Position numbers and translations under genes: made by a program. 51,398 bases of DNA, taken from contig OMZC01000037.1 of assembly GCA_900315395.1 (NCBI GenBank), positions 1 to 51,398 of the forward strand, written 5' to 3'. Shown here in pieces: positions 1-8,131 of this stretch. Positions within the stretch are counted from its first letter, which is position 1, and every line of letters starts with the position of its first letter. The notes beneath the pieces are model-generated. The model was not told the origin of the DNA, did no database searches, and was given only the letters and a program-made list of their open reading frames with translations. This DNA is from an uncultured Gammaproteobacteria bacterium. GTDB taxonomy: Bacteria > Pseudomonadota > Gammaproteobacteria > Enterobacterales > Succinivibrionaceae.

Positions 1-60
1 AAAGTGGACAAACCGAAAAGACCTAGAGGTCGCCCTAAGAAGATCTTATCTACACATTAG
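1..60 (+). CDS. C-terminal end of an unidentified protein (partial)
   Basis: The first 60 bases read as 19 codons plus a TAG stop in frame 1. The residues are strongly basic and include PKRPRGRPKK, which resembles an AT-hook or a basic DNA/RNA-binding tail. Only this tail is visible, so the protein cannot be named. Basic tails of this kind occur on nucleoid proteins, RNA enzymes and some transposases. The reading depends on there being an open frame upstream of the window, which cannot be seen. Confidence 0.4.
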   Translation, partial: KVDKPKRPRGRPKKILSTH

Positions 61-176
61 TACGGCGATCTGTGAAAGTTTTACTAAATTTAAAATGAAT
101 TTTTCTAAAAATCACCTTTTAGCCTTATTTTTTATTAAAATACCGCGAGTAAAACAGCACAAACAAGGTTAACGCA

Positions 177-1154
177 ATGTCTGAAAAGCAAGTAGTATCC
201 CAATCAGTTACATATAGAACCGCAGATGAAAATGATGACGGTCAGAGACTAGATAATTATTTAGCTCGCATCTTAAAAGGGGTGCCTCGTAGCATGCTTT
301 ACAGGATCTTGCGCAGAGGTGAGGTAAGAGTTAACAAAGGTAGAGTTACTCCTTCTTACAAATTAAAGAAAGGCGACACCATCAGAATCCCTCCTGTAAA
401 GGTAACAGAAGGTCCTGTAACTATCCCTTCTTCAAATCTGCACCTAGTTCAGGATTTGAAAAATCGTATTCTTTTTGAAAATGACGATTTGTTAGTTGTA
501 AACAAGCCAGCAGGTCTTGCAGCTCACGGCGGCAGTGGTATTGAGTTTGGTTTAATTGAAGCCCTGCGTGCCTTAAAACCTGAGCAAAGATTTTTAGAAT
601 TAGCTCACCGTCTTGATAAAGAAACCTCAGGCTGTCTTATTGTAGCTAAAAGACGTTCTGCTCTAAGAAATCTGCATGAACAGTTCAGACAGAGAATTGT
701 TAAGAAAAGATATTTAACTTTAGTTCCTGGTAAGTGGGACAGAAGAGTTCACTTAGTAGATGCTCCATTAGTTAGAAATGAACTGAGATCAGGCGAGCGA
801 ATGGTGGAGGTAAGCTTTAAGAACGGAGCTCCTTCATCTACAGGCTTTGATGTTGTTGAGTTTTTAGATGGAGCAACATTAGTTGCTGCTATGCCTCATA
901 CTGGTCGTACTCATCAGATTAGAGTACACACAGCCTATGTAAAACATCCTGTAGGCGGTGACGAAAAGTACGGCGACAAAGAGTTTAATGCAAGATTAAA
1001 AGAAATTGGTTTAAAGAGAATGTTCTTACATGCTTTTAGAATTACTTTCTTAAATCCTGCTGACAACCATGTCTTAAAAATTGAAGCTCCTTTACCTGAT
1101 GAATTAGAGGCGGCTGTAGAAGCATTACGCTTTAAAAAAGACGATAAGGAATAG
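177..1154 (+). CDS. rluC: 23S rRNA pseudouridine synthase RluC
   Basis: This 325-residue RluA-family enzyme isomerises uridines to pseudouridine in 23S rRNA (positions 955, 2504 and 2580 in E. coli). An N-terminal S4 RNA-binding domain (about residues 22-80, with KGVPRSMLYRILRRGEVRVN) is followed by the catalytic domain. That domain carries the family motif HRLDKETSGC, whose Asp is the catalytic residue, and the downstream TGRTHQIRVH motif. Length matches E. coli RluC (319 aa). The ATG start follows an AAGG-type ribosome site. The next gene begins 5 nt after the stop, so the two are probably co-transcribed. In E. coli, rluC likewise sits near yceD-rpmF-plsX-fab. Confidence 0.95.
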   Translation: MSEKQVVSQSVTYRTADENDDGQRLDNYLARILKGVPRSMLYRILRRGEVRVNKGRVTPSYKLKKGDTIRIPPVKVTEGPVTIPSSNLHLVQDLKNRILFENDDLLVVNKPAGLAAHGGSGIEFGLIEALRALKPEQRFLELAHRLDKETSGCLIVAKRRSALRNLHEQFRQRIVKKRYLTLVPGKWDRRVHLVDAPLVRNELRSGERMVEVSFKNGAPSSTGFDVVEFLDGATLVAAMPHTGRTHQIRVHTAYVKHPVGGDEKYGDKEFNARLKEIGLKRMFLHAFRITFLNPADNHVLKIEAPLPDELEAAVEALRFKKDDKE

Positions 1155-1159
1155 TTTTT

Positions 1160-1885
1160 ATGTCTGATAATTCACGTTTTGCTTACATAGAAGGTCGTCG
1201 AGATATCGTTTTTGATGTTAATGCTAAGAGTATTCTTGGAATGATTGAAGCTGTTGTCTTTGATCTTGATGGAACATTAACCGATAGCATAGGACAGATC
1301 TTAAGCTGTACTCGTACAACATTTCAATATCTTTCTCTTCCCCTGCCTGACGATAAAGCTATTATGAGCACTATCGGTCTTGAGTTAGGTGAAGCTTTAA
1401 CAAGCTTACTGCCAGAGGATAAAAAGCACTTAGGACCTAGCGTTACAAAATATTACCGAGAGATCTTCAAATCAAGACTTGATTTTCAGTTAGATACTCT
1501 GTTTATAGGAATAGAGCCTCTTATGAAAAAGTTAAGAGATTATGATATCAAGATAGGTTATGCCTCTGGTCGTTCTATGCAGGGCATTGAAAGAACCTTG
1601 AATGCTACTTATTTAGGAAAATATTGTGATGGCATCTGTGCTGGTTCTGAAGTGCCATCAAAACCTGATCCAACCATGATGCATACTCTATGTAAGAGAC
1701 TTAATGTTAAGGAAGAGATGGTCCTAGGAGTAGGTGACTCAGGTCTTGATATTAAGATGTACCAAAATGCAGGCTGTTTCTCATTAGGTGTACAGACTGG
1801 TGTTTGGAGTGGTGATGCTCTCATGCGATTAAAACCAGATATCCTACTTGAGGGAGTTGGTGATTTAACAGCATATTTCTATTAA
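1160..1885 (+). CDS. HAD-superfamily hydrolase, phosphoglycolate-phosphatase-like
   Basis: The protein has the HAD subfamily I layout. Motif I is FDLDGTLTDS (Asp35 and Asp37 are the presumed nucleophile and acid/base). A helical cap follows, then the motif III lysine in SKPDP and motif IV GVGDSGLDIKM. Such proteins dephosphorylate small phosphometabolites; the substrate cannot be told from sequence. The first 27 residues precede the usual HAD start, and an internal ATG at 1241 would give a canonical length. AAGGA at 1145-1149 favours 1160. The gene follows rluC by 5 nt, the position where vibrios and related groups also carry a HAD gene. A strong terminator follows. Confidence 0.85.
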   Translation: MSDNSRFAYIEGRRDIVFDVNAKSILGMIEAVVFDLDGTLTDSIGQILSCTRTTFQYLSLPLPDDKAIMSTIGLELGEALTSLLPEDKKHLGPSVTKYYREIFKSRLDFQLDTLFIGIEPLMKKLRDYDIKIGYASGRSMQGIERTLNATYLGKYCDGICAGSEVPSKPDPTMMHTLCKRLNVKEEMVLGVGDSGLDIKMYQNAGCFSLGVQTGVWSGDALMRLKPDILLEGVGDLTAYFY

Positions 1886-1904
1886 GCTAAAACTTACATA
1901 TAAC

Positions 1905-1935
1905 AAAAAAGCAGATCGTTCTGGTCTGCTTTTTT
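1905..1935. terminator. Bidirectional rho-independent terminator after the HAD gene
   Basis: An 11-bp stem, AAAAAAGCAGA with TCTGCTTTTTT, encloses a 9-nt loop. The flanking A and T runs let it work in both directions, which suits the convergent genes ending at 1885 (+) and 1959 (-). Confidence 0.85.
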
Positions 1936-1958
1936 AATTCTCTAAAAAAAATATCTTA

Positions 1959-2660
1959 CTACTCACAAAGAATATCGTTTACAGCTCCATGAGCGCTGAT
2001 GAAGAAAGGTAATCTGTTAACTGTTCTGTCAGCAATAGCAAGGATGTTCACTTTACAGTTCTTCTTTACTTTAGCCATCTGATCTTTTGTATAGTAAACA
2101 CTGTCAATTGGGGCAAAATCGAAAATTAAAGCTCTGCTGTCAGTGGTATAGAAAAGTTCACCTCTATAGTTTTTAGATACCATCTCAAGTGGTACTTGAG
2201 AAATAACTAGAGGGAAAGATACTAATTCTGAGATAAGCTGACTTAAATTCTTATTATCAGCCATAGTTGAGAACTGTTTGAAAGTAAGGTAGATACCAGC
2301 ATAGGTAGCATGTTTTGCATTATCATCAAAGGTAATGTTAGAACTTGCGCTTTGTGAGTAGTTCTCAGTGGTGATTACACCTAGCATAGGTTCTGCAATA
2401 GTGCCTGACATTCCTTTAGAACCATTACTAAAGATAGCAGCTGTTGCTTGGTATTTGCCTTTTCTTGCCACATCATTAGCAATTATGTTCTTCAAGCTAC
2501 TGTCATAAACTTCACCTTTACCTAAAATTACTTCATATAAAGCAAAGTGTTTTGTAGCAACTTTTTCTGTAAGAGTGTAAGCATTAGCTGCAAAACTAAA
2601 GCTTGCACCTAGAAGTACAGTGGTAGTAATGCAGATTTTTAAGAGAGCCTTTGAAAACAT
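1959..2660 (-). CDS. Secreted protein of unknown function
   Basis: I do not recognise this 233-residue protein. It begins with a clear Sec signal peptide: basic MFSKALLK, a hydrophobic core ICITTTVLLGASFSF, then a likely cut near AANA-Y. The mature part is soluble-looking, rich in Ser, Thr and Asn, with no membrane segment. It has two cysteines near the C-terminus (KNCKVN and ILCE) that could form a disulfide in the periplasm. The chosen ATG at 2660 has a TAGGTG ribosome site 4 nt upstream. A longer frame to 2774 would bury the signal peptide and overlap the yceD promoter region. It sits on the opposite strand inside the rluC-yceD-fab neighbourhood, suggesting insertion of a lineage-specific gene. 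Confidence 0.75.
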   Translation of the reverse strand: MFSKALLKICITTTVLLGASFSFAANAYTLTEKVATKHFALYEVILGKGEVYDSSLKNIIANDVARKGKYQATAAIFSNGSKGMSGTIAEPMLGVITTENYSQSASSNITFDDNAKHATYAGIYLTFKQFSTMADNKNLSQLISELVSFPLVISQVPLEMVSKNYRGELFYTTDSRALIFDFAPIDSVYYTKDQMAKVKKNCKVNILAIADRTVNRLPFFISAHGAVNDILCE

Positions 2661-2780
2661 AATGCACCTAAAATTCGATAAATACATAACACTAGTGTAT
2701 ACTTTTGTGCTCAATATACATAGTTTGTATCTAAACTTGTATCGCAAATTTTGAAAATAAAGGTCAGGAGACACGAATAT

Positions 2781-3317
2781 ATGACAGATTTGTCATTTAC
2801 TGAAAATGTTAATTTTGACAAGCTAGCTTCTCAAGAGTCTAGTTACAGTACCAAAATTGATCCTGAGAACCTGAAAAGACTACAGGCAGCTTGTGTAAAG
2901 GTAAATGGTCCTGTTCAGGCAGATTTCAAATTCTATGTTGATATGCAGGGATTAAGAACCATTGAAGGTACCATTAAGGCAAATGTAACTTTTGTTTGTC
3001 AAAGATGCCAAAAAGAATTTAATAAAGATTTAGAGAGTTCTTTCTTATCTACCTGTGATGAGCAGAAAGCAAAAAGCTTAAAGATTGATGAAAAGTTAGA
3101 TATCGTTGAGCTTAACGAAGATGGAACCTTTAATCTTTTAAACTTTTTAGAAGATTGCCTATTACTTGAAATTCCTTACATCACTTCACATGATGAAGGA
3201 GATGAGAATTGTGTATCTTCAGACAGTGATTGGTCTTTTGGTAAAATCGAAAAAAGCGATGATGAAAACCCATTTGCCAAGTTAGCATCATTAAAGGATC
3301 AGTTAAAAGGTAATTAA
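2781..3317 (+). CDS. yceD: YceD (DUF177), 23S rRNA accumulation protein
   Basis: A 178-residue DUF177 protein. It carries the family's Cys pair in FVCQRCQKEF (about residue 75) and the acidic, Leu-rich second half typical of YceD. YceD is linked to accumulation of 23S rRNA and is almost always encoded just before rpmF, as here. ATG 2781 is preferred because AGGAG (2766-2770) lies 10 nt upstream; the frame also opens at TTG 2751, which has no ribosome site. The stop codon lies inside an 11-bp hairpin. The Maf-like gene that stands between rluC and yceD in E. coli is absent here. Confidence 0.9.
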   Translation: MTDLSFTENVNFDKLASQESSYSTKIDPENLKRLQAACVKVNGPVQADFKFYVDMQGLRTIEGTIKANVTFVCQRCQKEFNKDLESSFLSTCDEQKAKSLKIDEKLDIVELNEDGTFNLLNFLEDCLLLEIPYITSHDEGDENCVSSDSDWSFGKIEKSDDENPFAKLASLKDQLKGN

Positions 3318-3344
3318 TAAGCTCAATTAATAGGAGCTTATTAA
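3314..3344 (+). other. Hairpin overlapping the yceD stop codon
   Basis: TTAATAAGCTC pairs perfectly (11 bp) with GAGCTTATTAA across a 9-nt loop. No T-run follows, so it is more likely an mRNA-stabilising or processing hairpin at the yceD 3' end than a terminator. Confidence 0.45.
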
Positions 3345-3417
3345 TAGGTAAATTGCATTACTGATTACGGTACAGCTTGAACATAAGCCATTAATATTTT
3401 GAATGTTCAATTTTTGC

Positions 3418-3446
3418 TTGAAATGGTAAATCATTATCAGTATAAT
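3418..3446 (+). promoter_or_regulatory. Sigma-70 promoter for rpmF (and the fab genes)
   Basis: TTGAAA (3418-3423), a 17-nt spacer and a perfect TATAAT (3441-3446) lie about 100 nt upstream of rpmF. This is among the best sigma-70 matches in the window. The near-palindrome TTGAATGTTCAA (3399-3410) lies just upstream of the -35 box. Confidence 0.75.
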
Positions 3447-3547
3447 ACCGCGATTAGTGCCACAGAGTGTGGCTGCAGTTGGTTAATAAATAAAGTTAGC
3501 GGGGTTATTGATCTCCGCAAAAGTAGTAATATTTAGGAGACAAAAAC

Positions 3548-3766
3548 ATGGCTGTTCAGCAGACCCATAAGTCCCGTTCACGTCGTGACATGCGTCGTTC
3601 ACACGATGCTTTATCAGCATTAGCATTATCAGTAGATAAGACTTCAGAAGAAGTTCATATTCGTCACAATGTTACCGAGGGCGGTTACTATCGTGGTGAG
3701 AAGTTAAATCTTACCCCAGCAAAGCCTTTAGTGTCTAAGAAAGAGTTCTTAGCATCAAAGAAATAA
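3548..3766 (+). CDS. rpmF: 50S ribosomal protein bL32
   Basis: The N-terminus [21 protein letters not shown] is the conserved bL32 start that binds 23S rRNA near the peptide exit side. The protein has 72 residues against 57 in E. coli; the extra length is a Lys-rich C-terminal tail (about residues 55-72). TAGGAG lies 8 nt before the ATG. The 230-nt leader has its own strong promoter, and a short G-rich stem lies at about 3498-3519. A terminator-like hairpin follows, so most transcripts may end before plsX. Confidence 0.95.
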   Translation: MAVQQTHKSRSRRDMRRSHDALSALALSVDKTSEEVHIRHNVTEGGYYRGEKLNLTPAKPLVSKKEFLASKK

Positions 3767-3806
3767 TTTGTGAGAACAAATAATTCTTATTAAGTAATTT
3801 ATGGAG

Positions 3807-3842
3807 AAGGGCGTCGAGACTAGGTCTCGCTACGCCCTTTTT
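3807..3842 (+). terminator. Terminator-like hairpin between rpmF and plsX
   Basis: GGGCG-T-CGAGAC, loop TAG, GTCTCG-CTA-CGCCC, then a six-base T-run. It is a strong intrinsic terminator by shape. It stands inside the operon and ends 5 nt before the plsX GTG, where the ribosome site should be. Confidence 0.75.
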
Positions 3843-3847
3843 AAATT

Positions 3848-4825
3848 GTGCAGGATCAGAATTTAGTAACTGTAGCTTTAGATGGAACCGGTGGTGACAA
3901 CGTTGATGCAAGAAGCGTTGCTAGTGCTGTTCGTTTCGCTTTGGTTTTAAATCCTAGCTTAAGAGTTTTAGTTTTTGGTAGCCAAAAACTTAAACAAGCT
4001 TTGTCTCAAGAAAAAATCGACGCTAAGCGTTATGAATTTTTCTCAGCACCAGAATGTATCCCTCAAGATGAAGATCCTCGTAAGGTCTTAGAAGGATATT
4101 ACAATTCTGCAATGCGCAAAGCTATTGAAGCTGTGCGTGACAAAAAAGCTGATGTAGTAGTTTCAAGTGGTGGTACAGGTCCTTTAGTAGCCTTATCAAG
4201 ACACATTTTAGGAACTATCGATAACATGCGTCCGGCTTTATGCGCAAGAATTCCTGCAGGCCCTGAGAAGTATTCTTTGATGTTAGACTTAGGTGCTAAT
4301 GCTCAAAGTAAGAGTAAAGATCTTCTGTCATTTGCCCTCTTAGGTAATGCTGCCTATAAAGTAATGTACAAAGAGGAGCATCCTCGTGTATGTGTGCTTA
4401 ATGTAGGTTCTGAGCGCAATAAGGGTAATCCTTTAGTAAAAGAAGGTCGTGATCTTATTGAACAGGTAAAACGCATCAACTGTTGCGGTTTTGTCGAGGC
4501 AGACAAACTCTTTACAGATGAAGCTGATGTAATTGTAACTGATGGCTTTACCGGTAATGTTGCTCTAAAAGCAGCAGAAGGTGTGGCCTCTGCTTTCTTG
4601 AATGCACCTGGCATCAAAAAATTCTTTTCAAAGCTAGCAAGACCTGACTGGCTAGTTCCATGGCAGTACAACGGTTCACTCCTTTTAGGTGTGGATGGCT
4701 TAGTTGTTAAGAGCCATGCTAGCGCAGGTAAAGAAGCTGTGGCTGTAGCTCTGGCAGGTACAGTAAAACTTGCAAGGCTTAATCTTATTGATTCTATCAA
4801 GGAAGAGCTGAAAAAATCCGTCTAG
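3848..4825 (+). CDS. plsX: Phosphate acyltransferase PlsX
   Basis: PlsX makes acyl-phosphate from acyl-ACP for phospholipid synthesis. Family features seen are VALDGTGGD near the N-terminus (most PlsX proteins have DxMGGD), VVVSSGGTGPLVAL, LMLDLGANAQ, DVIVTDGFTGNVALK and VVKSHASAGKEAV. At 325 residues it is somewhat shorter than E. coli PlsX (356 aa). The start is nearly forced: a TAA in the same frame at 3842-3844 leaves GTG 3848 as the only start before the core. No Shine-Dalgarno lies directly upstream; GGAG (3803-3806) lies on the far side of the hairpin. Confidence 0.95.
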   Translation: MQDQNLVTVALDGTGGDNVDARSVASAVRFALVLNPSLRVLVFGSQKLKQALSQEKIDAKRYEFFSAPECIPQDEDPRKVLEGYYNSAMRKAIEAVRDKKADVVVSSGGTGPLVALSRHILGTIDNMRPALCARIPAGPEKYSLMLDLGANAQSKSKDLLSFALLGNAAYKVMYKEEHPRVCVLNVGSERNKGNPLVKEGRDLIEQVKRINCCGFVEADKLFTDEADVIVTDGFTGNVALKAAEGVASAFLNAPGIKKFFSKLARPDWLVPWQYNGSLLLGVDGLVVKSHASAGKEAVAVALAGTVKLARLNLIDSIKEELKKSV

Positions 4826-4894
4826 TTCATGGAAATTCAGCCTCATCTTGTATAAAATGGACAAATTGTTTAATTGCATTATTTGGAGAATTCA

Positions 4895-5851
4895 TTGTTT
4901 ACCAGAATTCTTGGAACAGGCAGTTACTTGCCAGAACAGATACGTACCAACGCTGATTTAGAGCGCATGGTAGACACATCAAACGAGTGGATTTTAGAGC
5001 GTACAGGTATTAGCGAGAGAAGAATCGCTGCTCCTGACGAAACAGCTGCATCTATGGGCGCGATTGCTGCTCGTAGAGCTTTAGAAGCAGCTAATACCGA
5101 TCCTAGCGAAATTGATTTAGTTATCTGTGCTACTACATCATCACAGAATGCTTTTCCTTCAACCGCTTGTGAGATCTCTGGACTTGTAGGAATTTCTGAT
5201 TGTCCTGCATTTGATCTTGCTGCAGCTTGTTCAGGTTTCAGCTATGGCTATGCTTTAGCTCATTCTATGATTATGTCAGGTCAGGCTAAGAAAGTTCTTA
5301 TAGTGGCAGCTGACTTAATGTCTAGAGCATGTGATCCAAATGATAGAACTACTATCGTTCTGTTTGGTGACGGTGCAGCAGCTTGCGTATTAGGTCAGTC
5401 AGAGACAGAAGGCACCATTGCTGTTCACATGTCAGCTGATGCTAAATATGGTCCATTACTTTCTTTAGCATATCCAAAGCGTGGTGAAGATACATCAAAC
5501 AGTTCATGGTTATACATGAAGGGTAACGATGTATTCAAACATGCAGTTACAGTTTTAGCATCTCTTGTAACCAAGACTTTAGAGAAAGGTAACATGAGTG
5601 CTGAAGATCTTGATTTCTTAGTACCTCATCAGGCTAACTTGAGAATTATTGCAGCTACTGCAAGAAAGTTAAAGATGGACATGTCTCAAGTTATCGTTAC
5701 TCTAGACAAACAGGGTAATACCTCAGCTCCTTCTGTAGGCTTAGCTTTAGATGAAGGTATTCGTTCAGGCAGAATTAAGCGTGGCGACGTTCTGTTACTA
5801 GAGTCTTTTGGTGGTGGTTTTACCTGGGGCTCTGCTCTTATCCGCTACTAA
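4895..5851 (+). CDS. fabH: 3-oxoacyl-ACP synthase III (FabH)
   Basis: FabH starts fatty-acid synthesis by condensing acetyl-CoA with malonyl-ACP. The catalytic triad is visible: Cys112 in AAACSGF, His in VPHQANLRI and Asn in GNTSAPS. The start is TTG 4895, with GGAG (4885-4888) 6 nt upstream, giving FTRILGTGSYLPEQ, which aligns with E. coli FabH from its second residue. The frame extends to a TTG at 4874 that has no ribosome site. The resulting 318 residues match the family length. It lies 69 nt after plsX and is followed by a hairpin before fabD. Confidence 0.95.
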   Translation: MFTRILGTGSYLPEQIRTNADLERMVDTSNEWILERTGISERRIAAPDETAASMGAIAARRALEAANTDPSEIDLVICATTSSQNAFPSTACEISGLVGISDCPAFDLAAACSGFSYGYALAHSMIMSGQAKKVLIVAADLMSRACDPNDRTTIVLFGDGAAACVLGQSETEGTIAVHMSADAKYGPLLSLAYPKRGEDTSNSSWLYMKGNDVFKHAVTVLASLVTKTLEKGNMSAEDLDFLVPHQANLRIIAATARKLKMDMSQVIVTLDKQGNTSAPSVGLALDEGIRSGRIKRGDVLLLESFGGGFTWGSALIRY

Positions 5852-5862
5852 TCTTTTCAATC

Positions 5863-5895
5863 AAAAGCGCAGTGATAATTTACTGTGCTTTTTTT
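5863..5895 (+). terminator. Terminator-like hairpin between fabH and fabD
   Basis: AAAAGCGCAGT pairs with ACTGTGCTTTT (one G-T pair) across 8 nt and runs into seven Ts. The fabD ribosome site AGGAG follows immediately at 5896-5900. It probably acts as a partial terminator or attenuator. Confidence 0.65.
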
Positions 5896-5906
5896 AGGAG
5901 ATAAAT

Positions 5907-6839
5907 ATGAAAAAATATGCAGCTGTATTTCCTGGTCAGGGATCCCAGAGTGTTGGTATGTTCGCTGATTTCATGGACAATGAAATTGTAGCAAAGACCT
6001 ATGCTGAGGCAAATGAAGCTTTAGGTTATGACTTAAAGAACATCACTTTAAACGGCCCTGAGGCTGAGTTAAACAAGACTGAAGTAACTCAACCTGCTAT
6101 TTTAACTGCATCTGTTGCAGCATTTAGAGTTTTAATGTCAAAGGCTGAGAAGCCTGCAGCTTTAGCTGGTCACTCATTAGGTGAGTACAGTGCTTTAGTT
6201 GCAGCAGGCGCAATTGACTTTAAGGATGCTGTAAAGTTAGTAAGACTACGTGGTCAGGCAATGCAGGAAGCAGTACCAGCTGGTGTTGGTGCTATGGCTG
6301 CTATTTTAGGTTTAGAAGATCAGGTAATCATCGATACTTGCAAGAAAGTATCTGATGACAAGTCAAAAGTTTGGGCAGCAAACTTCAATACTCCAGGTCA
6401 GGTTGTAATTTCAGGTAATAAGGAAGCTGTTGATAAGGCTTGCTCTGAGTTCACAACATTAGGCGCAAAGAGAGTTGTTCCTTTAGCAGTATCTGCTCCT
6501 TCACATTGCCCACTAATGCAGCCAGCAGCTGACAGATTAGAAGCAGCTTTAAAAGATATTAACGTAAAGGATGCACAGATCCCTGTTTATGCTAACGCAT
6601 ATGCAAAGCCAGTTGTAAAAGCAGCTGACATTATTGATGCTTTAGTAAAACAGTTAACTCAGCCAGTGCGTTGGGTTGAGACTGTACAGGCATTAAAGGC
6701 AGAAGGCGTTGAGTCTTTAATTGAAGTTGGTCCTAATAAAGTTTTAAGCGGTCTAGCTCGTAGAATCGACAGATCTTTAGGTACAGCTAACGTATGCAAC
6801 GAAGCTACCTTAGAAAAAGCATTAGAAGAATTAGCTTAA
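5907..6839 (+). CDS. fabD: Malonyl-CoA:ACP transacylase (FabD)
   Basis: FabD moves malonyl groups from CoA to ACP. The fold motifs FPGQGSQSVGMF, GHSLGEYSAL (nucleophile Ser90), the active-site His200 in SAPSHCPL, and VEVGPNKVLSGL are all present. Length (310 aa) matches E. coli FabD (309 aa). AGGAG lies 6 nt before the ATG. It is followed 12 nt later by fabG, so the two are co-translated in one message. Confidence 0.97.
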   Translation: MKKYAAVFPGQGSQSVGMFADFMDNEIVAKTYAEANEALGYDLKNITLNGPEAELNKTEVTQPAILTASVAAFRVLMSKAEKPAALAGHSLGEYSALVAAGAIDFKDAVKLVRLRGQAMQEAVPAGVGAMAAILGLEDQVIIDTCKKVSDDKSKVWAANFNTPGQVVISGNKEAVDKACSEFTTLGAKRVVPLAVSAPSHCPLMQPAADRLEAALKDINVKDAQIPVYANAYAKPVVKAADIIDALVKQLTQPVRWVETVQALKAEGVESLIEVGPNKVLSGLARRIDRSLGTANVCNEATLEKALEELA

Positions 6840-6851
6840 AGGTAAGAAGAC

Positions 6852-7598
6852 ATGTTTAATTTAGATTTTAAAGGCAAAGTAGTTTTCGTAACTGGTGCTA
6901 GCCGTGGTATTGGTAAGGCAATTGCTCAGAACTTCGAGCAGTTAGGAGCTACTGTATACGGTACAGCTACATCAGAAAAAGGTGCACAGGGCATTACTGA
7001 GTACTTAAACGGTCATGGTAAAGGCTTTGTAATGAACTCATTAGATAAGCATTCAGTTGAAGATTGCTTCAATGCAGTTGTAGCAGAAGCTGGTACTTGC
7101 CCAGATGTTTTAATTAACAACGCAGGTATCACCAGAGATGGTCTATTCATGAGAATGAAAGACAATGACTGGAATGACGTTTTACAGTGTAACTTATTTG
7201 CATGCGTACAGTTAGCTAAGTTATGTGTAACTCCTATGATGAAAAAGCGCGCTGGTAGAATTATCAACATCGCATCAATCGTAGGTCAGGATGGTAACGC
7301 AGGTCAGTGTAACTACTCAGCAGCTAAGGCTGGTTTAATTGGCTTTAGCAAATCATTAGCTAAAGAAGTAGGTTCACGTGGCATTACCGTAAACTGCATT
7401 GCTCCAGGTTTCGTAGCAACTGATATGACAGCTGCATTAAACGAAGAGCAGTTAAAGGCTTGGACTAACACCATTCCTTTAAAGAGAGCAGCAACTGCTG
7501 ATGATATTGCAGCTTCAGCTGTATTCTTAGCATCTGATATGGCTTCATACATCACTGGTTCTACCATTGATGTAAATGGCGGTTTACACTGCAACTAG
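6852..7598 (+). CDS. fabG: 3-oxoacyl-ACP reductase (FabG)
   Basis: A classical short-chain dehydrogenase that reduces beta-ketoacyl-ACP with NADPH. It shows the cofactor motif TGASRGIG (about residues 14-21), NNAG, and the Ser142-Tyr155-Lys159 catalytic set in NIASIVG and YSAAKAG. It is 248 residues, the usual length. The C-terminal end IDVNGGLHCN is typical of FabG. A GGTCAG...CTGACC stem follows before the acpP leader. Confidence 0.96.
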   Translation: MFNLDFKGKVVFVTGASRGIGKAIAQNFEQLGATVYGTATSEKGAQGITEYLNGHGKGFVMNSLDKHSVEDCFNAVVAEAGTCPDVLINNAGITRDGLFMRMKDNDWNDVLQCNLFACVQLAKLCVTPMMKKRAGRIINIASIVGQDGNAGQCNYSAAKAGLIGFSKSLAKEVGSRGITVNCIAPGFVATDMTAALNEEQLKAWTNTIPLKRAATADDIAASAVFLASDMASYITGSTIDVNGGLHCN

Positions 7599-7608
7599 TT
7601 TTTTAGGC

Positions 7609-7632
7609 GGTCAGTATCGAATTGATGCTGAC
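7609..7632 (+). other. Hairpin downstream of fabG
   Basis: GGTCAG-t-ATC, loop GAATT, GAT-g-CTGACC forms a stem with one mismatched base pair. It has no T-run, so it is probably an mRNA 3'-end or processing structure ahead of the separately expressed acpP. Confidence 0.4.
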
Positions 7633-7724
7633 CAAATATAGTTAATTTTGTGCTAATAATGTGATCTGTCACTTTTTATTGTAAATATAAGCATAATTTA
7701 CTACCAAAACTGAAAGAAAACATA

Positions 7725-7730
7725 TATAAT
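7725..7730 (+). promoter_or_regulatory. Possible -10 box of an acpP promoter
   Basis: A perfect TATAAT lies 93 nt upstream of acpP in the 224-nt fabG-acpP gap. No convincing -35 hexamer is seen at 16-18 nt. acpP commonly has its own strong promoter in gammaproteobacteria, which supports the site, but it is uncertain. Confidence 0.4.
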
Positions 7731-7822
7731 TAGCACAAGTTTGTTTGGGACCTAGCATTGGGCTGGCCCTTTTAATTTGAATAGGACAGTATCTGCATTT
7801 TGCAGTCTGATCAAGGAAAGAA

Positions 7823-8065
7823 ATGAGCAACAGCAATATTGAAGAGCGCGTAAAGAAGATTATCGTAGACATGTTAGGCGTAAAGCCTGAAGATGTTGTA
7901 CCTGAGGCATCTTTCGTAGATGATTTAGGCGCTGACTCACTGGACACTGTAGAGCTAGTTATGGCTTTAGAGGAAGAGTTTGGTACTGATATTCCTGATG
8001 AGGAAGCAGAGAAGATCAATACTGTTCAGGCTGCTATTGATTACATTACCAATCACAAGGAATAA
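7823..8065 (+). CDS. acpP: Acyl carrier protein
   Basis: This 80-residue acidic protein carries growing acyl chains on a phosphopantetheine attached to Ser39 in [12 protein letters not shown]. It is almost identical in pattern to E. coli AcpP (EERVKKII...[17 protein letters not shown]). AAGGAAAG precedes the ATG. The long leader with a TATAAT, and the two hairpins that follow, suggest that acpP is also made as a short separate transcript. That fits the high level of ACP cells need. Confidence 0.97.
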   Translation: MSNSNIEERVKKIIVDMLGVKPEDVVPEASFVDDLGADSLDTVELVMALEEEFGTDIPDEEAEKINTVQAAIDYITNHKE

Positions 8066-8093
8066 TAACTTTTAGTTATTATCCATCAATAGG

Positions 8094-8108
8094 GATGGGG
8101 ACCCCATC
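8094..8108 (+). other. Short GC-rich palindrome after acpP
   Basis: GATGGGG-A-CCCCATC is a perfect inverted repeat with effectively a 6-bp stem and 3-nt loop. It stands between the acpP stop and the terminator at 8132 and could act as an mRNA stabiliser. Confidence 0.4.
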
Positions 8109-8131
8109 TTCTGTTATTTAATAAATAGACT

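Noticed and set aside
1-60. Naming the leading fragment as RNase E or a transposase
   Set aside because: Only 19 basic residues are visible, which is too little to choose a family.
2661-2774. Longer N-terminus for the secreted orphan
   Set aside because: It would bury a clear signal peptide, lacks a ribosome site and overlaps the yceD start region.
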